Below, one piece after another: positions 52,737 to 64,000 of a stretch of 64,000 nt of DNA. The stretch comes from Methanobacterium sp. (GTDB lineage: Archaea; Methanobacteriota; Methanobacteria; Methanobacteriales; Methanobacteriaceae). The DNA lies in NCBI RefSeq assembly GCF_016217785.1, contig NZ_JACRGA010000023.1:1-64000 (forward strand), in the 5' to 3' direction. How positions within the stretch are numbered: position 1 is the stretch's first letter; every line of letters starts with the position of its first letter. The notes under the pieces were generated by a model that saw only the letters and a program-made list of their open reading frames with translations, was not told the DNA's origin and made no database searches. The translations under genes and the position numbers were made by a program.

Positions 52737-52814
52737 TCCAGGATTATCTTTCTAGGATTATCTTTCCAGGATTACCTTTCCAGGATTACCTTTCAAGGAT
52801 TACCTTTCCAGGAT
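52737..52814. repeat. 14-bp tandem array, 5.6 copies
   Basis: TCCAGGATTACCTT units begin at 52737, 52751, 52765, 52779, 52793 and 52807 (partial), with 0-2 changes each. The array lies between convergent genes, just before the end of the DUF2188-like gene. Copies have no unique spacers, so it is not a CRISPR array. Confidence 0.93.
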
Positions 52815-52822
52815 GTTTTATT

Positions 52823-53041
52823 TTATCCTGGATAGAGATTTTTACCAAAGCTTTCCCGTTTTTCTATCTTCCCATCTTCATTATGTATGAAAACTTCAAC
52901 ATTGTACCGTTTTCCCTCTTCCTCGGCAAATTCAATTGCTTCCTCTTTGGTGTCGAAATGTCCCGATGCCTTCACAGCACCATCTCTTTTAACATCCCAA
53001 CCCCCTTTTCTACCTGTCATCACATGGAGATTAGCAGCCAT
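52823..53041 (-). CDS. DUF2188 family protein
   Basis: 72 residues. LHVMTGRKGGWDVKRDGAVKASG, HFDTKEEAIEFAEEEGKR and EVFIHNEDGKI(E)KRESFGKN match the short DUF2188 domain, whose members pair a beta hairpin with a helix. GGTGAGAAAAAA precedes the ATG. The role is unknown. A 17-bp triple repeat lies upstream. Confidence 0.85.
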   Translation of the reverse strand: MAANLHVMTGRKGGWDVKRDGAVKASGHFDTKEEAIEFAEEEGKRYNVEVFIHNEDGKIEKRESFGKNLYPG

Positions 53042-53063
53042 TTTTTTCTCACCTCTTGGTATA

Positions 53064-53114
53064 TTAACCTAATAATCGTCTTAACCTAATAATCGCCTTA
53101 ACCTAATAATCGCC
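53064..53114. repeat. 17-bp tandem array, three copies
   Basis: TTAACCTAATAATCG(T/C)C occurs at 53064-53080, 53081-53097 and 53098-53114. It is in the 5' region of the DUF2188-like gene (minus strand) and downstream of the nitroreductase gene. Confidence 0.92.
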
Positions 53115-53208
53115 TTAATAAAAGCCTGATTTAATCTTACTTTGCCTTAGATATGTATTATAACCTTTAAATAGATATGTTTCTTTGATTAATTAAACCC
53201 TGTATTCA

Positions 53209-53775
53209 TTATTTAATGTAATTAACAACATTTTTATTTCGTTCAGGACCTTTATTATTCGGTGAAGTTTTGTAACCTATTGAAACTGCATAATACGGTT
53301 GGTAACCCTCTGGTATGTTTAATTTTTCAATATTTTTGGGGTTGGCAAAGAAAAATTTGGCCAGACCTATCCAGCATGTTCCGATGTCCATACTTTCAGC
53401 AGCCAGGAGCATGTTTTGAATGGCAGCACAACAATCAACCAGGGGTGAAATAGCTGTTTTTCTCCCGGAAACCACTATCACTGTGGGGGAATGGAAAAAA
53501 ATATTTAATTTTTCATTTTTTCCCATTTCTCTCATCCAACTAACATCACTGGTTTGCATTGATTTTTTGGCTTCTTCATTCATGTGTTCGATGAGTTTTT
53601 GATTCTGGATGACTGTAAAATGCCAGGGCTGGTCATTGTTTGCTGTTGGTGCGTAAATTCCAGCTTCGATTATCATTTTCAGTTCTTCGTCCTTGATCTG
53701 TTGATTCTGGTATTTGCGAACACTTCTCCGATCCTTAATTGTTTCTAAAACTATGTTCCCTAAAACTGTGTTCAT
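53209..53775 (-). CDS. nitroreductase family protein
   Basis: 188 residues. IKDRRSVRKYQNQQIKDEEL and IIEAGIYAPTANNDQPWHFTV are the FMN-binding signature; CCAAIQNMLLAAESMDIGTCWIG follows. Members use FMN and NAD(P)H, or act as ferredoxin-linked oxidoreductases, on nitro and quinone-type substrates. GGTGATGAAATG defines the start. It is transcribed away from the thermosome gene; the physiological substrate is unknown. Confidence 0.9.
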   Translation of the reverse strand: MNTVLGNIVLETIKDRRSVRKYQNQQIKDEELKMIIEAGIYAPTANNDQPWHFTVIQNQKLIEHMNEEAKKSMQTSDVSWMREMGKNEKLNIFFHSPTVIVVSGRKTAISPLVDCCAAIQNMLLAAESMDIGTCWIGLAKFFFANPKNIEKLNIPEGYQPYYAVSIGYKTSPNNKGPERNKNVVNYIK

Positions 53776-53980
53776 TTCATCACCTTTCTTTACTTTAGTT
53801 AAATGTAGCTTATATTTTCCCTGTATTAAATTTATCGAATTTTAAAATCATTTAAACCGTTTTAAACTAAGAATTTAAACTTAATTTTTAAAAATACTAT
53901 TATGGTGATGTAGATAAAAAAAAGGATGGATCATACGCTGGTCATAGACATAATTCCAATCTTGAATTACTGACATCCAC

Positions 53981-54028
<48 letters not shown>

Positions 54029-54044
54029 GAAAGGAGATGATAAT

Positions 54045-55673
<1,629 letters not shown>

Positions 55674-55676
<3 letters not shown>

Positions 55677-55711
55677 GTCCACAGGACTTACAACCCCTTT
55701 TTATTTTTTAA
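55674..55711 (+). terminator. thermosome terminator, stem overlapping stop codon
   Basis: TAAGTCC (55674-55680) pairs with GGACTTA (55684-55690) around ACA, giving a perfect 7-bp stem that begins with the TAA stop codon. It is followed by CCCCTTTTTATTTTTT. Confidence 0.75.
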
Positions 55712-55976
55712 AGACCTGAAATACAAATATAATTCAAATTTTTAATTAAGATTATTATGATAATAATTTTTTAAAGAATAATAATCTGATTTATCGTTCT
55801 GTTTCACATTCACATGGGAACCATCTTGTTATTTTATTTAATTAGTAAAAAATATCATTTAGTAAAAATATCATCTGATTCTTCGGTGTTTAAAAAATAA
55901 TTAATCACCTTTTTTTAATCACTTTTTTCCAATGAAATTTTAAAATGAGTAAACAACCTGGATTAAAAAAATGTTC
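55712..55976. other. AT-rich spacer between thermosome terminator and feo promoter
   Basis: About 265 bases of strongly AT-rich sequence with runs of T. The only structure noticed is short repeated TAGTAAAAATATCAT-like sequence near 55844-55872. No gene was seen. Confidence 0.45.
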
Positions 55977-56034
55977 TTAGGTTACCCTAACTTTTATATA
56001 GTATTAAACCCACAATATTTTAGGTGGCCCTAAA

Positions 56035-56035
<1 letters not shown>
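55977..56035 (+). promoter_or_regulatory. TATA box flanked by two DtxR-type operators
   Basis: TTAGG-TTAC-CCTAA (55977-55990) and TTTTAGG-TGGC-CCTAAAA (56018-56035) are palindromes with related cores, centred 43 bp apart, on either side of a TATA box, TTTATATAG (about 55993-56001). The second covers the ribosome site (AGGTGG) and the first base of the start codon. This is the layout expected for autoregulation by the encoded metalloregulator. Confidence 0.7.
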
Positions 56036-56794
<759 letters not shown>

Positions 56795-56802
<8 letters not shown>

Positions 56803-58801
56803 ACTTCCTGAGTGTATTGAAAAATCTGATTATGAAAAAACTATTTCATCCTCTCCAAAAAATGATACATCATCACAACCCTGCGATATCACCTTAGCAC
56901 TTGCCGGGAATGCCAACGTTGGTAAAAGTGTTATTTTCAACTATTTAACCGGTTCAGACCAGGTCGTTGGCAACTGGCCAGGCAAGACTGTTGATCGTGC
57001 TGAGGGCAATCTCCAGTATAAAGGTCAGAAGATTCACATAATCGATTTACCAGGAATATACTCATTTTCCACTTTTTCCATGGAGGAAATAGTTTCCAGG
57101 GAATACATTGCCAATGAAAATCCAGACATTGTAATAAACGTGCTGGATGCAGCGGTACTGGAGCGAAACCTTTTTTTCACATTACAGTTAATGGAAATGG
57201 AAGTACCCATGGTTCTTTGTGTTAATCAAATGGATATTGCCCTGCAGAAGGGATTTCAGATTGACACAGAAAAGTTAGAAAAAGCACTGGGCGTTCCAGT
57301 AGTTCCCACTGTAGCAACCCGGGGGGAAGGTTTACAAAAACTCATAAAAAAGGCAATTAAAGTTTCTGAGGCTAAAAAAATACCCAAAACACCCATTGAA
57401 TATGGTGGTGAAGTTGAAAAGGTAATTAAACAATTACAAACCTTTTTAGAATCAGAAAACATTAACTTGGGATATTCCAACAGATGGGTGGCCATTAAAC
57501 TTTTGGAAAATGATCCTGAAATTAATAAACAGGTTGAATCATTATCAGAACGTGCAATTCAGTTTTCCAATTACCTGGCCCTTGAACTTGAACAGATTCA
57601 TAATGAGCCTTCATTTTCTATTATTGCCTCTGAAAGATATGCACTGGCAAATAGAATAGCAGCTGGTGCTCAAAAGCGTAGTGAATATAAAATTAGCCTA
57701 TCTGAGAAATTAGATAAAATTCTTATACATCCTTTATATGGTTATTTTACCTCTGCATTGGTAATATTAGGACTTCTGGTATGGACTTTTGTTCTGGGAA
57801 ATTTCATCTCAGAAATAATCACCAATGCAATGAGCTTTTTCCAACCAGTAGATCCTGCCCTGTCCGGCCCGGTACTTGCCGTGCTATGGAATGGTGCTTT
57901 TGGAGGTTTGGTTGCAGGATTAACATTGATTGTTCCATTTGTGATTCCTTTTTATATCATGCTGTCCTACATAGAAAATTCTGGCCTCATAACCCGTGTG
58001 GCCTTTATGATGGATAGCTTCATGCAGAAAATCGGTTTGCATGGTAAGGCACTAATCCCCCTCATACTGGGTTATGGGTGTAGTGTCCCTGCCATTGACA
58101 GCACTAAAATCCTGGAAACAAGGAGAGAAAGGTTACTGGCTGCATTTGCCATAACATTCGCACCTTGCTCTGCCAGAACCATAATTATTCTGAGTCTTGT
58201 GGCCATTTTTGTCAGCATCTGGTGGGCTCTTGCCCTTTACGTGTTGGATATAATAATAATCTTTGTAATGGGTAAACTTGCCCTTAAAGCCATGCCCGGT
58301 GAATCCACGGGATTGATTATGGAAATGCATTCCCTGAGACTCCCCTCTTCATCTGTAATCCTTAAACAGACATGGAACCGTACAAAATCATTAACCTACA
58401 TGGTTTTCCCAATTTTCATTGCAGGAAGTGCTGTGATTCAGTTATTCTATGTCCTGGGTGTATTAGAACCCATAAGTAACTTTATGGCACCATTAACTGT
58501 GGGCTGGCTAATGCTCCCTGCCTTTGCAGGCATACTGTTAATTGTGGGAGTGGTGCGTAAGGAGTTTGTACTGTTAACACTGGTTTCATTTGTGGGCACT
58601 GACCTTTCCCTGGCACTGACTCCAGTGCAGTTCATTGTCCTGGCATTAATTGGAATGTTATACATCCCATGTTTATCCACCATCAGCATACTCATCAGGG
58701 AATTCGGAGTGAAAGCTGCCAGTGTTATTTCAGCAGCAAACCTAATCACTGCTTTACTGGTAGGGGGGATAGCAGCCCATGTGTTGTCTTTATTCTTATA
58801 G
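56795..58801 (+). CDS. feoB: ferrous iron transporter B
   Basis: A longer frame opens at 56657 inside the regulator, but GGAGGAGCAGTCTCATATG marks ATG 56795, giving 668 residues. The cytosolic G domain has G1 GNANVGKSVIF, VVGNWPGKTVDR, G3 DLPGIYS and G4 NQMD. Eight or more membrane spans follow, including the Cys-containing LILGYGCSVPAID and CLSTISILIREFG gate motifs. It imports Fe2+ under anaerobic conditions. It overlaps the DtxR-FeoA gene, so both are controlled by the operators upstream. Confidence 0.96.
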
Positions 58802-58934
58802 CTATATTCTTCAATGGGCATGTTTATTAGTCTAAAAATTAATTTTATTATTTGAAATTATTCAAAATAAATATAAAAAAAATAGATTAGAAAAAGAATT
58901 TTTAGAAAAAGAACTGTAATTAGGTGATAAAAAG

Positions 58935-59627
58935 ATGAAATGGTCGTTAGTTGCAATTGCCATAGTGGTGGTAATTGTAGGTTATTCTGTGGTCACTGTT
59001 TCCAGTGGCCCATTCACTCCTTTAGGTAGAGTTGCGTTTGTTAAATTGGGGAACCCTGATTTTTATCCAGGACATCCTCATTCAGAGCTTTTATCCCAAT
59101 ACGCGGAGGAAAGAGGTTCTGAGTGTGCCCTGATCTGCCACTTTGCAGGGAGTTCCAACTACCGTAGCTATCAAGACGGTGATGTGTTTATAATTGAACT
59201 GGCCCTTATTGACACCCAGGGTACTGGTGCTGCTGACCCCACTAATTACTGGGATTCGGTTAAATTAGCATTGTTCGGTGCTCCTGAAGGTCGGTATAAA
59301 TACAAGTCTGATGGAATTGTCTTTGACACCTATGATGAAGCAATGAATCATGTAAACACCCTGGCTAAGAAACACAACCAGAGTGGTCCTCTCCCCATAG
59401 CCTGGCATGGTAATGCCCGACAGGGTAATGCAGTGTTCATTCAGGGATGCGGATTTCCCCTTTACTTCCATATAATGCAAAAAACGTATGGGATGGTCCC
59501 GGCATATTTGTACACATTTGCAGGTATGGTTTTCCCCTACATGAATAATCCCTACCGGAACTTTGAGCTGGGGCATGCCACAGAACTTCAGGAACTTTAC
59601 AATGAGGGTGAATTGGATTACACCTAG
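58935..59627 (+). CDS. exported hypothetical protein
   Basis: 230 residues. A single N-terminal membrane segment (WSLVAIAIVVVIVGYSVVTV) could be a signal anchor. The rest is soluble with ERGSECALICHFAG, EGRYKYKSDGIVFDTYDEAM, GNARQGNAVFIQGCGFPLYF and three cysteines. Not recognised. It follows feoB by 133 bases in the same direction; AGGTGATAAAAAGATG is the ribosome site. The cysteines and the position raise a metal- or redox-related role, unproven. Confidence 0.65.
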   Translation: MKWSLVAIAIVVVIVGYSVVTVSSGPFTPLGRVAFVKLGNPDFYPGHPHSELLSQYAEERGSECALICHFAGSSNYRSYQDGDVFIIELALIDTQGTGAADPTNYWDSVKLALFGAPEGRYKYKSDGIVFDTYDEAMNHVNTLAKKHNQSGPLPIAWHGNARQGNAVFIQGCGFPLYFHIMQKTYGMVPAYLYTFAGMVFPYMNNPYRNFELGHATELQELYNEGELDYT

Positions 59628-59756
59628 AGAATTTATATTAGTCCTAGAGAATACACCTAAAGATTGGATTTCACCTGAAGCTGTAATCTATTATATTATT
59701 GAAGGAAGTTTTCTTGAGAGAAACTTATCTTCTTTTTTTTTTATCACAAAATCTAA

Positions 59757-59808
<52 letters not shown>

Positions 59809-59876
59809 GTAAAAGCAACTTAGTACTATACAGTCTTAAAAACAACTTTAAATGTATAAAAAAGGGCGGATGAAAA

Positions 59877-61781
59877 ATGGTACGGGATACAGCAGTCCTT
59901 CTTGATGAAAGAAGGGTTTTCGAACCAAAAAAAGAGATTTTGGAAAGAGCCCATGTGAAAAATTGGGAAGAAGAGCTTGAAAAAGGGAAAGACCTGGAAA
60001 AATACTGGTCTGAGAAAGCTGAACAGTTTGAATGGTTCCAGAAATGGGATAAAGTCTTGGATGACGAGAACAAACCATTCTACCAGTGGTTCACCGGAGG
60101 TAAGATCAACCTGGCCTACAATGCCGTGGACCGGTGGATTGAAACTGAAAAACGTAATCAAGTTGCAATCCTCTACATAAACGAACGAGGGGAAGAGAAA
60201 AAAATCACCTTCTATGAGCTCTACATTCAGGTGAACAAACTGGCCAATGCCCTTAAGAATTTAGGAGTGAAAAAAGGCGACACCGTTTCCATGTACCTCC
60301 CAATGTGCCCGGAACTCATGATAGCCCTGTTAGCATGTACCAAGATTGGTGCAGTGCACAGTGTGGTCTATTCTGGACTAAGCGTTGGTGCCTTTGTGGA
60401 GCGCATGAACGATGCCAATGCCAAAGTACTTTTCACTGCTGATGGAACCTACCGTCGGGGTAAAATCATTAATCTAAAATCCATTGCAGATGAAGCGATC
60501 CTGCAATGCCCCACCATTGAAACCATAGTGGTGGTTAACCACACCGGAACCCCTATAGAAATATCAGAATTATCCGGAAGGGAAATCTTCTATGAAAGAT
60601 TGGTTGATGGTGAACCCGCATACTGCGAGCCAGAATGGATGGATGCAGAGGATCCACTCTTCATACTCTATACTTCCGGAAGTACAGGAAAACCTAAGGG
60701 AGTACTCCACACCACCGCTGGTTACATGGTGGGAGTGGCCACCACGCTCCGCAACATATTTGACATCCATGATAATGATCTCTGGTGGTGTACCGGAGAT
60801 ATTGGCTGGATCACCGGACACAGCTATGTTATCTACGGCCCACTACTCCTGGGAACCACCACCGTGGTATACGAAGGAGCACCAGACTACCCCGACCCAG
60901 GTGTATGGTGGAAGATAGTGGAAAAATATGGGGTTACCAAGTTCTACACCGCACCAACAGCCATCCGCCACCTCATGAGATTCGGAACCCGTTACACCAA
61001 CCTGTATAACCTGGATTCCCTCCGCATCCTGGGAACTGTGGGAGAACCCATAAACCCCGAAGCATGGATGTGGTACTACCAGAATGTGGGCAAAGAAAAC
61101 TGTCCCATCATGGACACCTGGTGGCAGACAGAAACAGGAATGCACCTCATATCCCCACTACCAGTCGCCCCCCTGAAACCAGGATCCGCTACACGTCCCT
61201 TCCCTGGAATCGATGCCGATGTGGTTGATGAAGAAGGTAACCCGGTACCCATGGGCAAAGGAGGCTACCTGGTTATTAAAAAACCATGGCCTGCCATGTT
61301 CCGCACATTATACAAGGATGAGGAACGATTCAAGGATGTTTACTGGAAAGAGTATCCCGGATGCATTTACAAGGCAGGTGACATGGTTCGCAAAGACGAA
61401 GATGGATACTTCTGGATACAGGGGCGCAGTGATGATGTCTTGAAAATTGCCGGACATCGTATAGGTTCTGCAGAAGTAGAATCTGCCTTTGTCGGACATC
61501 CGGCAGTTGCCGAAGCCGCAGTCATTGGAAAATCCGACCCAATTAAAGGGGAAGTTATCAAAGCATTCATAATCCTCCGTGAAGGATACGAACTCAAGAC
61601 CCAGCTCATAGAAGACCTTAAAAAGCATGTCCGTTATGAACTGGGACCAGTGGCTGTCTTAGGTGAGATCGTGCAAGTGGATAAACTTCCCAAAACCAGA
61701 AGTGGTAAGATCATGCGCCGAATCCTCCGTGCCCAGGAAATGGGTGAAGACTTGGGAGACATATCTACCCTGGAAGAATAA
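59877..61781 (+). CDS. acs: acetyl-CoA synthetase (AMP-forming)
   Basis: 634 residues. LFILYTSGSTGKPKGVLHTT is the AMP-binding motif, DTWWQTETGMHLISP the acetate-pocket and adenine region, GRSDDVLKIAGHRIG the hinge, and PKTRSGKIMRR holds the acetylatable lysine. It activates acetate with ATP and CoA. Methanobacterium-type hydrogenotrophs assimilate acetate into biomass this way. An acetate transporter gene follows after 87 bases, giving an uptake and activation pair. Confidence 0.96.
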   Translation: MVRDTAVLLDERRVFEPKKEILERAHVKNWEEELEKGKDLEKYWSEKAEQFEWFQKWDKVLDDENKPFYQWFTGGKINLAYNAVDRWIETEKRNQVAILYINERGEEKKITFYELYIQVNKLANALKNLGVKKGDTVSMYLPMCPELMIALLACTKIGAVHSVVYSGLSVGAFVERMNDANAKVLFTADGTYRRGKIINLKSIADEAILQCPTIETIVVVNHTGTPIEISELSGREIFYERLVDGEPAYCEPEWMDAEDPLFILYTSGSTGKPKGVLHTTAGYMVGVATTLRNIFDIHDNDLWWCTGDIGWITGHSYVIYGPLLLGTTTVVYEGAPDYPDPGVWWKIVEKYGVTKFYTAPTAIRHLMRFGTRYTNLYNLDSLRILGTVGEPINPEAWMWYYQNVGKENCPIMDTWWQTETGMHLISPLPVAPLKPGSATRPFPGIDADVVDEEGNPVPMGKGGYLVIKKPWPAMFRTLYKDEERFKDVYWKEYPGCIYKAGDMVRKDEDGYFWIQGRSDDVLKIAGHRIGSAEVESAFVGHPAVAEAAVIGKSDPIKGEVIKAFIILREGYELKTQLIEDLKKHVRYELGPVAVLGEIVQVDKLPKTRSGKIMRRILRAQEMGEDLGDISTLEE

Positions 61782-61868
61782 GACATCTTCCCCCTTCAAA
61801 CATCAATTAAATAAAAAAAAGGAGATGATTTGAAATAAAATAGATTTAACCCTTTAGGGTGTGATAGT

Positions 61869-62447
61869 ATGGAAGAAAACAAAAAAACTGTCTTGATAGA
61901 GGATTTAACTGCTAATCCGGCACCTCTTGGACTACTTGGATTTGGTTTAACCACAGTCCTGTTGAATATACATAACGCAGGGTTTTTTCCCATTAACAGT
62001 ATGATACTGGCCATGGGAATAGCATACGGGGGAATTGCCCAGATAATGGCCTGTGCAATGGAGTACAAGAAAGGTAACACCTTTGGAACAGTTGCTTTCG
62101 GCTCATACGGCCTTTTCTGGTGGAGTTTCGTACTTCTTTTGATTCTTCCCAAAATGAACCTGGCTGCAGCACCGGATAAACTGGCACTGGCATCATATCT
62201 TTTCATGTGGGGATTATTTACCCTGGTGATGTTCATTGGGACCCTTAAACTTAGCCGTGGATTGCAAGTGGTCTTCCTATCTCTGGCTGTACTATTCTTC
62301 CTACTGGCATTGGGAGATATAACTGGTAACAGTACCATAACCATAATTGCAGGTTATGAGGGCATATTCACTGGATTCAGCGCAATATACGTTGGACTGG
62401 CACAGGTTTTAAATGAAACCTATGGGAAAGATGTGTTACCCACCTGA
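61869..62447 (+). CDS. satP: acetate transporter (GPR1/FUN34/YaaH, SatP-type)
   Basis: 192 residues with six membrane spans. NPAPLGLLGFGLTTVLLNIHN is the family's NPAPLGL signature, and FGSYGLFWWSFV the conserved pore region. Members transport acetate or succinate with protons or as channels. Position right after acs supports acetate uptake. A strong bidirectional-looking terminator hairpin follows. Confidence 0.92.
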   Translation: MEENKKTVLIEDLTANPAPLGLLGFGLTTVLLNIHNAGFFPINSMILAMGIAYGGIAQIMACAMEYKKGNTFGTVAFGSYGLFWWSFVLLLILPKMNLAAAPDKLALASYLFMWGLFTLVMFIGTLKLSRGLQVVFLSLAVLFFLLALGDITGNSTITIIAGYEGIFTGFSAIYVGLAQVLNETYGKDVLPT

Positions 62448-62514
62448 GATACTCCATAAAAATCAGATTTATTTAAAATAGCTAACCGCCTCCAGCTATT
62501 TAAATAGACAAATA

Positions 62515-62559
62515 AACTTCCCCTGGGTCTTATTCTTATGGGGAAGTTCTTTTTTTTTA
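62515..62559 (+). terminator. strong terminator after the acetate unit
   Basis: AACTTCCCC (62515-62523) pairs perfectly with GGGGAAGTT (62540-62548) around a 16-base loop and is followed by a run of eight or more T residues. Confidence 0.85.
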
Positions 62560-62667
62560 ATTTTATTGTTGCAATGGCACAACCTCAGTGATACTTTTAA
62601 AAAATATAGAAATATAAATTTATTACATTATTTGGAAAAAAATAATTTGAAATAAAATAAAAAAAAT

Positions 62668-63060
62668 TTAAACATCTATTTTAAATTCAAAATCCACTTC
62701 ACAGGCAGGTTGTCCTCCACGAATACCCCAATTTTCCATAGGGGGCTCCAGGAGAATGATCATAATATCATTACCAACAATACCGGGATTTTCACCCAAA
62801 TTTTGGATAATATTCTGGTAAAGTTTCTTTTTAGCCTCAAATGAACGTCCCGGAAACATTGTAATCTGGATCATGGTCACAGCATGACTACGGTCAGGAG
62901 GGCACTCAAAATCTCCCTTATCCAGTTCATAAATCCGTTGAAACCGGTCACGGTCTGGGATGCCCAGTGCATCCACCAGTGCCTGGTGCACTCCATCTAA
63001 GATTGCTTTTTTATATTCTAGGGAAAATCCTTTACGAATTTCGATTTTGACTAAAGGCAT
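62668..63060 (-). CDS. tautomerase-superfamily protein (long form)
   Basis: The frame opens at 63069, but GGATGAATAAC precedes the ATG at 63060, which gives MPLVKIEIRKGFS, so proline becomes the first residue after Met removal, as the catalysis of this superfamily requires. 130 residues is twice the 4-oxalocrotonate tautomerase unit, like MSAD/CaaD-type or fused 4-OT proteins. SHAVTMIQITMFPGRSFEAKK marks the second half. The substrate is unknown. Confidence 0.82.
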   Translation of the reverse strand: MPLVKIEIRKGFSLEYKKAILDGVHQALVDALGIPDRDRFQRIYELDKGDFECPPDRSHAVTMIQITMFPGRSFEAKKKLYQNIIQNLGENPGIVGNDIMIILLEPPMENWGIRGGQPACEVDFEFKIDV

Positions 63061-63501
63061 GTTATTCATCCATTTTATTTCTATAGTTAAGGGTTCATCG
63101 AAATGATTTATATAATTATAATAGCTTAATAGTTGATAATATCCTAAATTAAAATTCCTAAATTAAAATAAATTCTGATTTTAAATTATTTCAAAAAAAA
63201 GAGAAATCAACTAACTGGATTGGATTAAGATACTCTTAGTGATGACAGAAGGGGTATTAATGATTACCTAGCCTCAACTTCATTAGTACTCCTTTATTAA
63301 ACACATAGTAATTAACTTGATGTTATAATTTAAAGAAGGAAGCTTCCAGTAACAGATAGGGAGATTTACTCCATCTAGAGTATGATCGATCCTTAAAGAA
63401 CCTTATAATCATACTATCACGATCTTTTTGCAATAGATCATCTTACGTGTTATTAATTTAATCCAACTATCCACTAAAGTGCACATATAAAAAAAAGTTA
63501 A
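63061..63501. other. 441-base AT-rich intergenic region
   Basis: Between two minus-strand genes. It should contain the tautomerase promoter (near 63090-63130, AT-rich with TATATAATTATAA at 63109-63121). The rest shows no ORF, repeat or RNA gene that I can support. Confidence 0.5.
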
Positions 63502-64000
63502 TTATTGATTTGTAATGTGTTTGGCCAGTCTTTTAGCCAAAGCTAGAATAGTGAGAACAGGGGGTGCACCTGGTGCCCGGGGGAAAACACTGGCATCACA
63601 CACGTAGAGGCCTTCAATTTCTGTTTCCAGATTCTTGTCTACTACTTCTCCCACTGCAGCAGTTCCGCCCGGATGAGCACCTCTGGCTGGAGTGGAAACA
63701 AGGGTATTCGGGTCAACACCTGCCTCGGTTAGGATTGCTCCAGCAGCAGCGCATCCTTCTGCCATGAGACCAACATCTTTGGCTGTGCTCTGTTTAAACA
63801 CACCACTCTCATCCACTCTACCGGAAGATTCATCCGGGATCTTAACCATCATTCCCAGTATGTCTTTTTCCTGGATGTCACGTTTATCAAGCCGGGAGGT
63901 CAGTAAACTGGAATAATGAGGGGCCAGTAGAAATCCATCCTTTTTCAAGAGACTATTCATGAGTACTTCTTTATAAAAGTTAATCCCGGGCAGTACACCA
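63502..64000 (-). CDS. GMC-type FAD-dependent oxidoreductase, C-terminal part (5' end outside window)
   Basis: The frame is open to the window edge, so the Met at 63960 is internal; 165 codons are visible plus one base. LLAPHYSSLLTSRLDK, GVDPNTLVSTPARGAHPGGTAAVG and GLYVCDASVFPRAPGAPPVLTILALAKRLA fit the substrate-binding and FAD-closing region of glucose-methanol-choline oxidoreductases. The catalytic histidine region HPGGTAAVG is present. GMC-type enzymes usually work on alcohols with FAD; whether this one does is unknown. Confidence 0.82.
   Translation of the reverse strand, partial: GVLPGINFYKEVLMNSLLKKDGFLLAPHYSSLLTSRLDKRDIQEKDILGMMVKIPDESSGRVDESGVFKQSTAKDVGLMAEGCAAAGAILTEAGVDPNTLVSTPARGAHPGGTAAVGEVVDKNLETEIEGLYVCDASVFPRAPGAPPVLTILALAKRLAKHITNQ

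Noticed and set aside
52737..52814. Regularly spaced 14-bp repeats resembling a CRISPR array
   Set aside because: Copies are head to tail with no unique spacers and the unit is far too short; it is a simple tandem repeat.
63502..63960. A complete small 152-residue protein
   Set aside because: The frame continues without stop to the window edge and the sequence matches only the C-terminal part of a larger oxidoreductase.

Overview
The window reads as a chromosome segment of a mesophilic, AT-rich methanogenic archaeon of the order Methanobacteriales, most likely Methanobacterium or a close relative. The support comes from genes in the sequence itself. They include a secreted protein with a pseudomurein-binding-type repeat, a cyclic 2,3-diphosphoglycerate synthetase, and the archaeal route to dehydroquinate (3-dehydroquinate synthase II beside its ADH synthase). 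They also include PriS/PriL primase, archaeal-type CCA-adding enzyme, MetRS and AspRS, a thermosome, a UPF0058 protein, a DUF530-like protein, class III (type IV pilin-like) signal peptides, TATA-box promoters and GGTGA/GGAGG ribosome binding sites.

Region 1 (1-20.2 kb) is a surface-glycan island. After the cut-off secreted protein (1-418, minus) come a 14-TM flippase, five glycosyltransferases and a GDP-mannose-dehydratase-like enzyme on the plus strand (1116-9682). They converge on a minus-strand block (20239-9856) of GT4 glycosyltransferases, a polyprenyl-phosphate-type GT2 with membrane tail and two large polytopic GT-C-like proteins. Together these could build, flip and finish a lipid-linked glycan for the cell surface.

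Region 2 (20.4-23.1 kb) holds small lineage-specific minus-strand genes (DUF131/TIGR00304-like, two unknowns, a stand-alone THUMP protein). Region 3 (23.1-28.8 kb, plus strand) is the most interesting part: two pilin-like proteins, a 44-aa membrane peptide, a Roadblock/LC7 protein, a protein joining a degenerate KaiC/RecA-like domain to a Ras-like GTPase, two KaiC/RAD55-like ATPases, a 54-aa ORF and a TPR protein. It looks like an uncharacterised GTPase/ATPase switch.

Region 4 (28.9-53.8 kb) is mainly housekeeping. It contains a MraY/AglH-like phosphoglycosyltransferase with a tandem-HTH regulator, a DUF530-like protein, metG, priL-priS, cca, thpR, an HPr-kinase-like P-loop protein, the two early aromatic-pathway enzymes, aspS, hisD, UPF0058, cpgS, a peptide-deformylase-like protein (unexpected in an archaeon) and a nitroreductase.

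Region 5 (54-64 kb) holds the thermosome, a DtxR-FeoA regulator overlapping feoB behind two palindromic operators, AMP-forming acetyl-CoA synthetase with an acetate transporter, a tautomerase and the C-terminal part of a GMC-type oxidoreductase cut by the window end. No rRNA, tRNA, CRISPR array, transposase or integrase was seen. A striking background feature is short (14-27 bp) imperfect tandem duplications in many intergenic gaps, two of which duplicate a TATA-like element.
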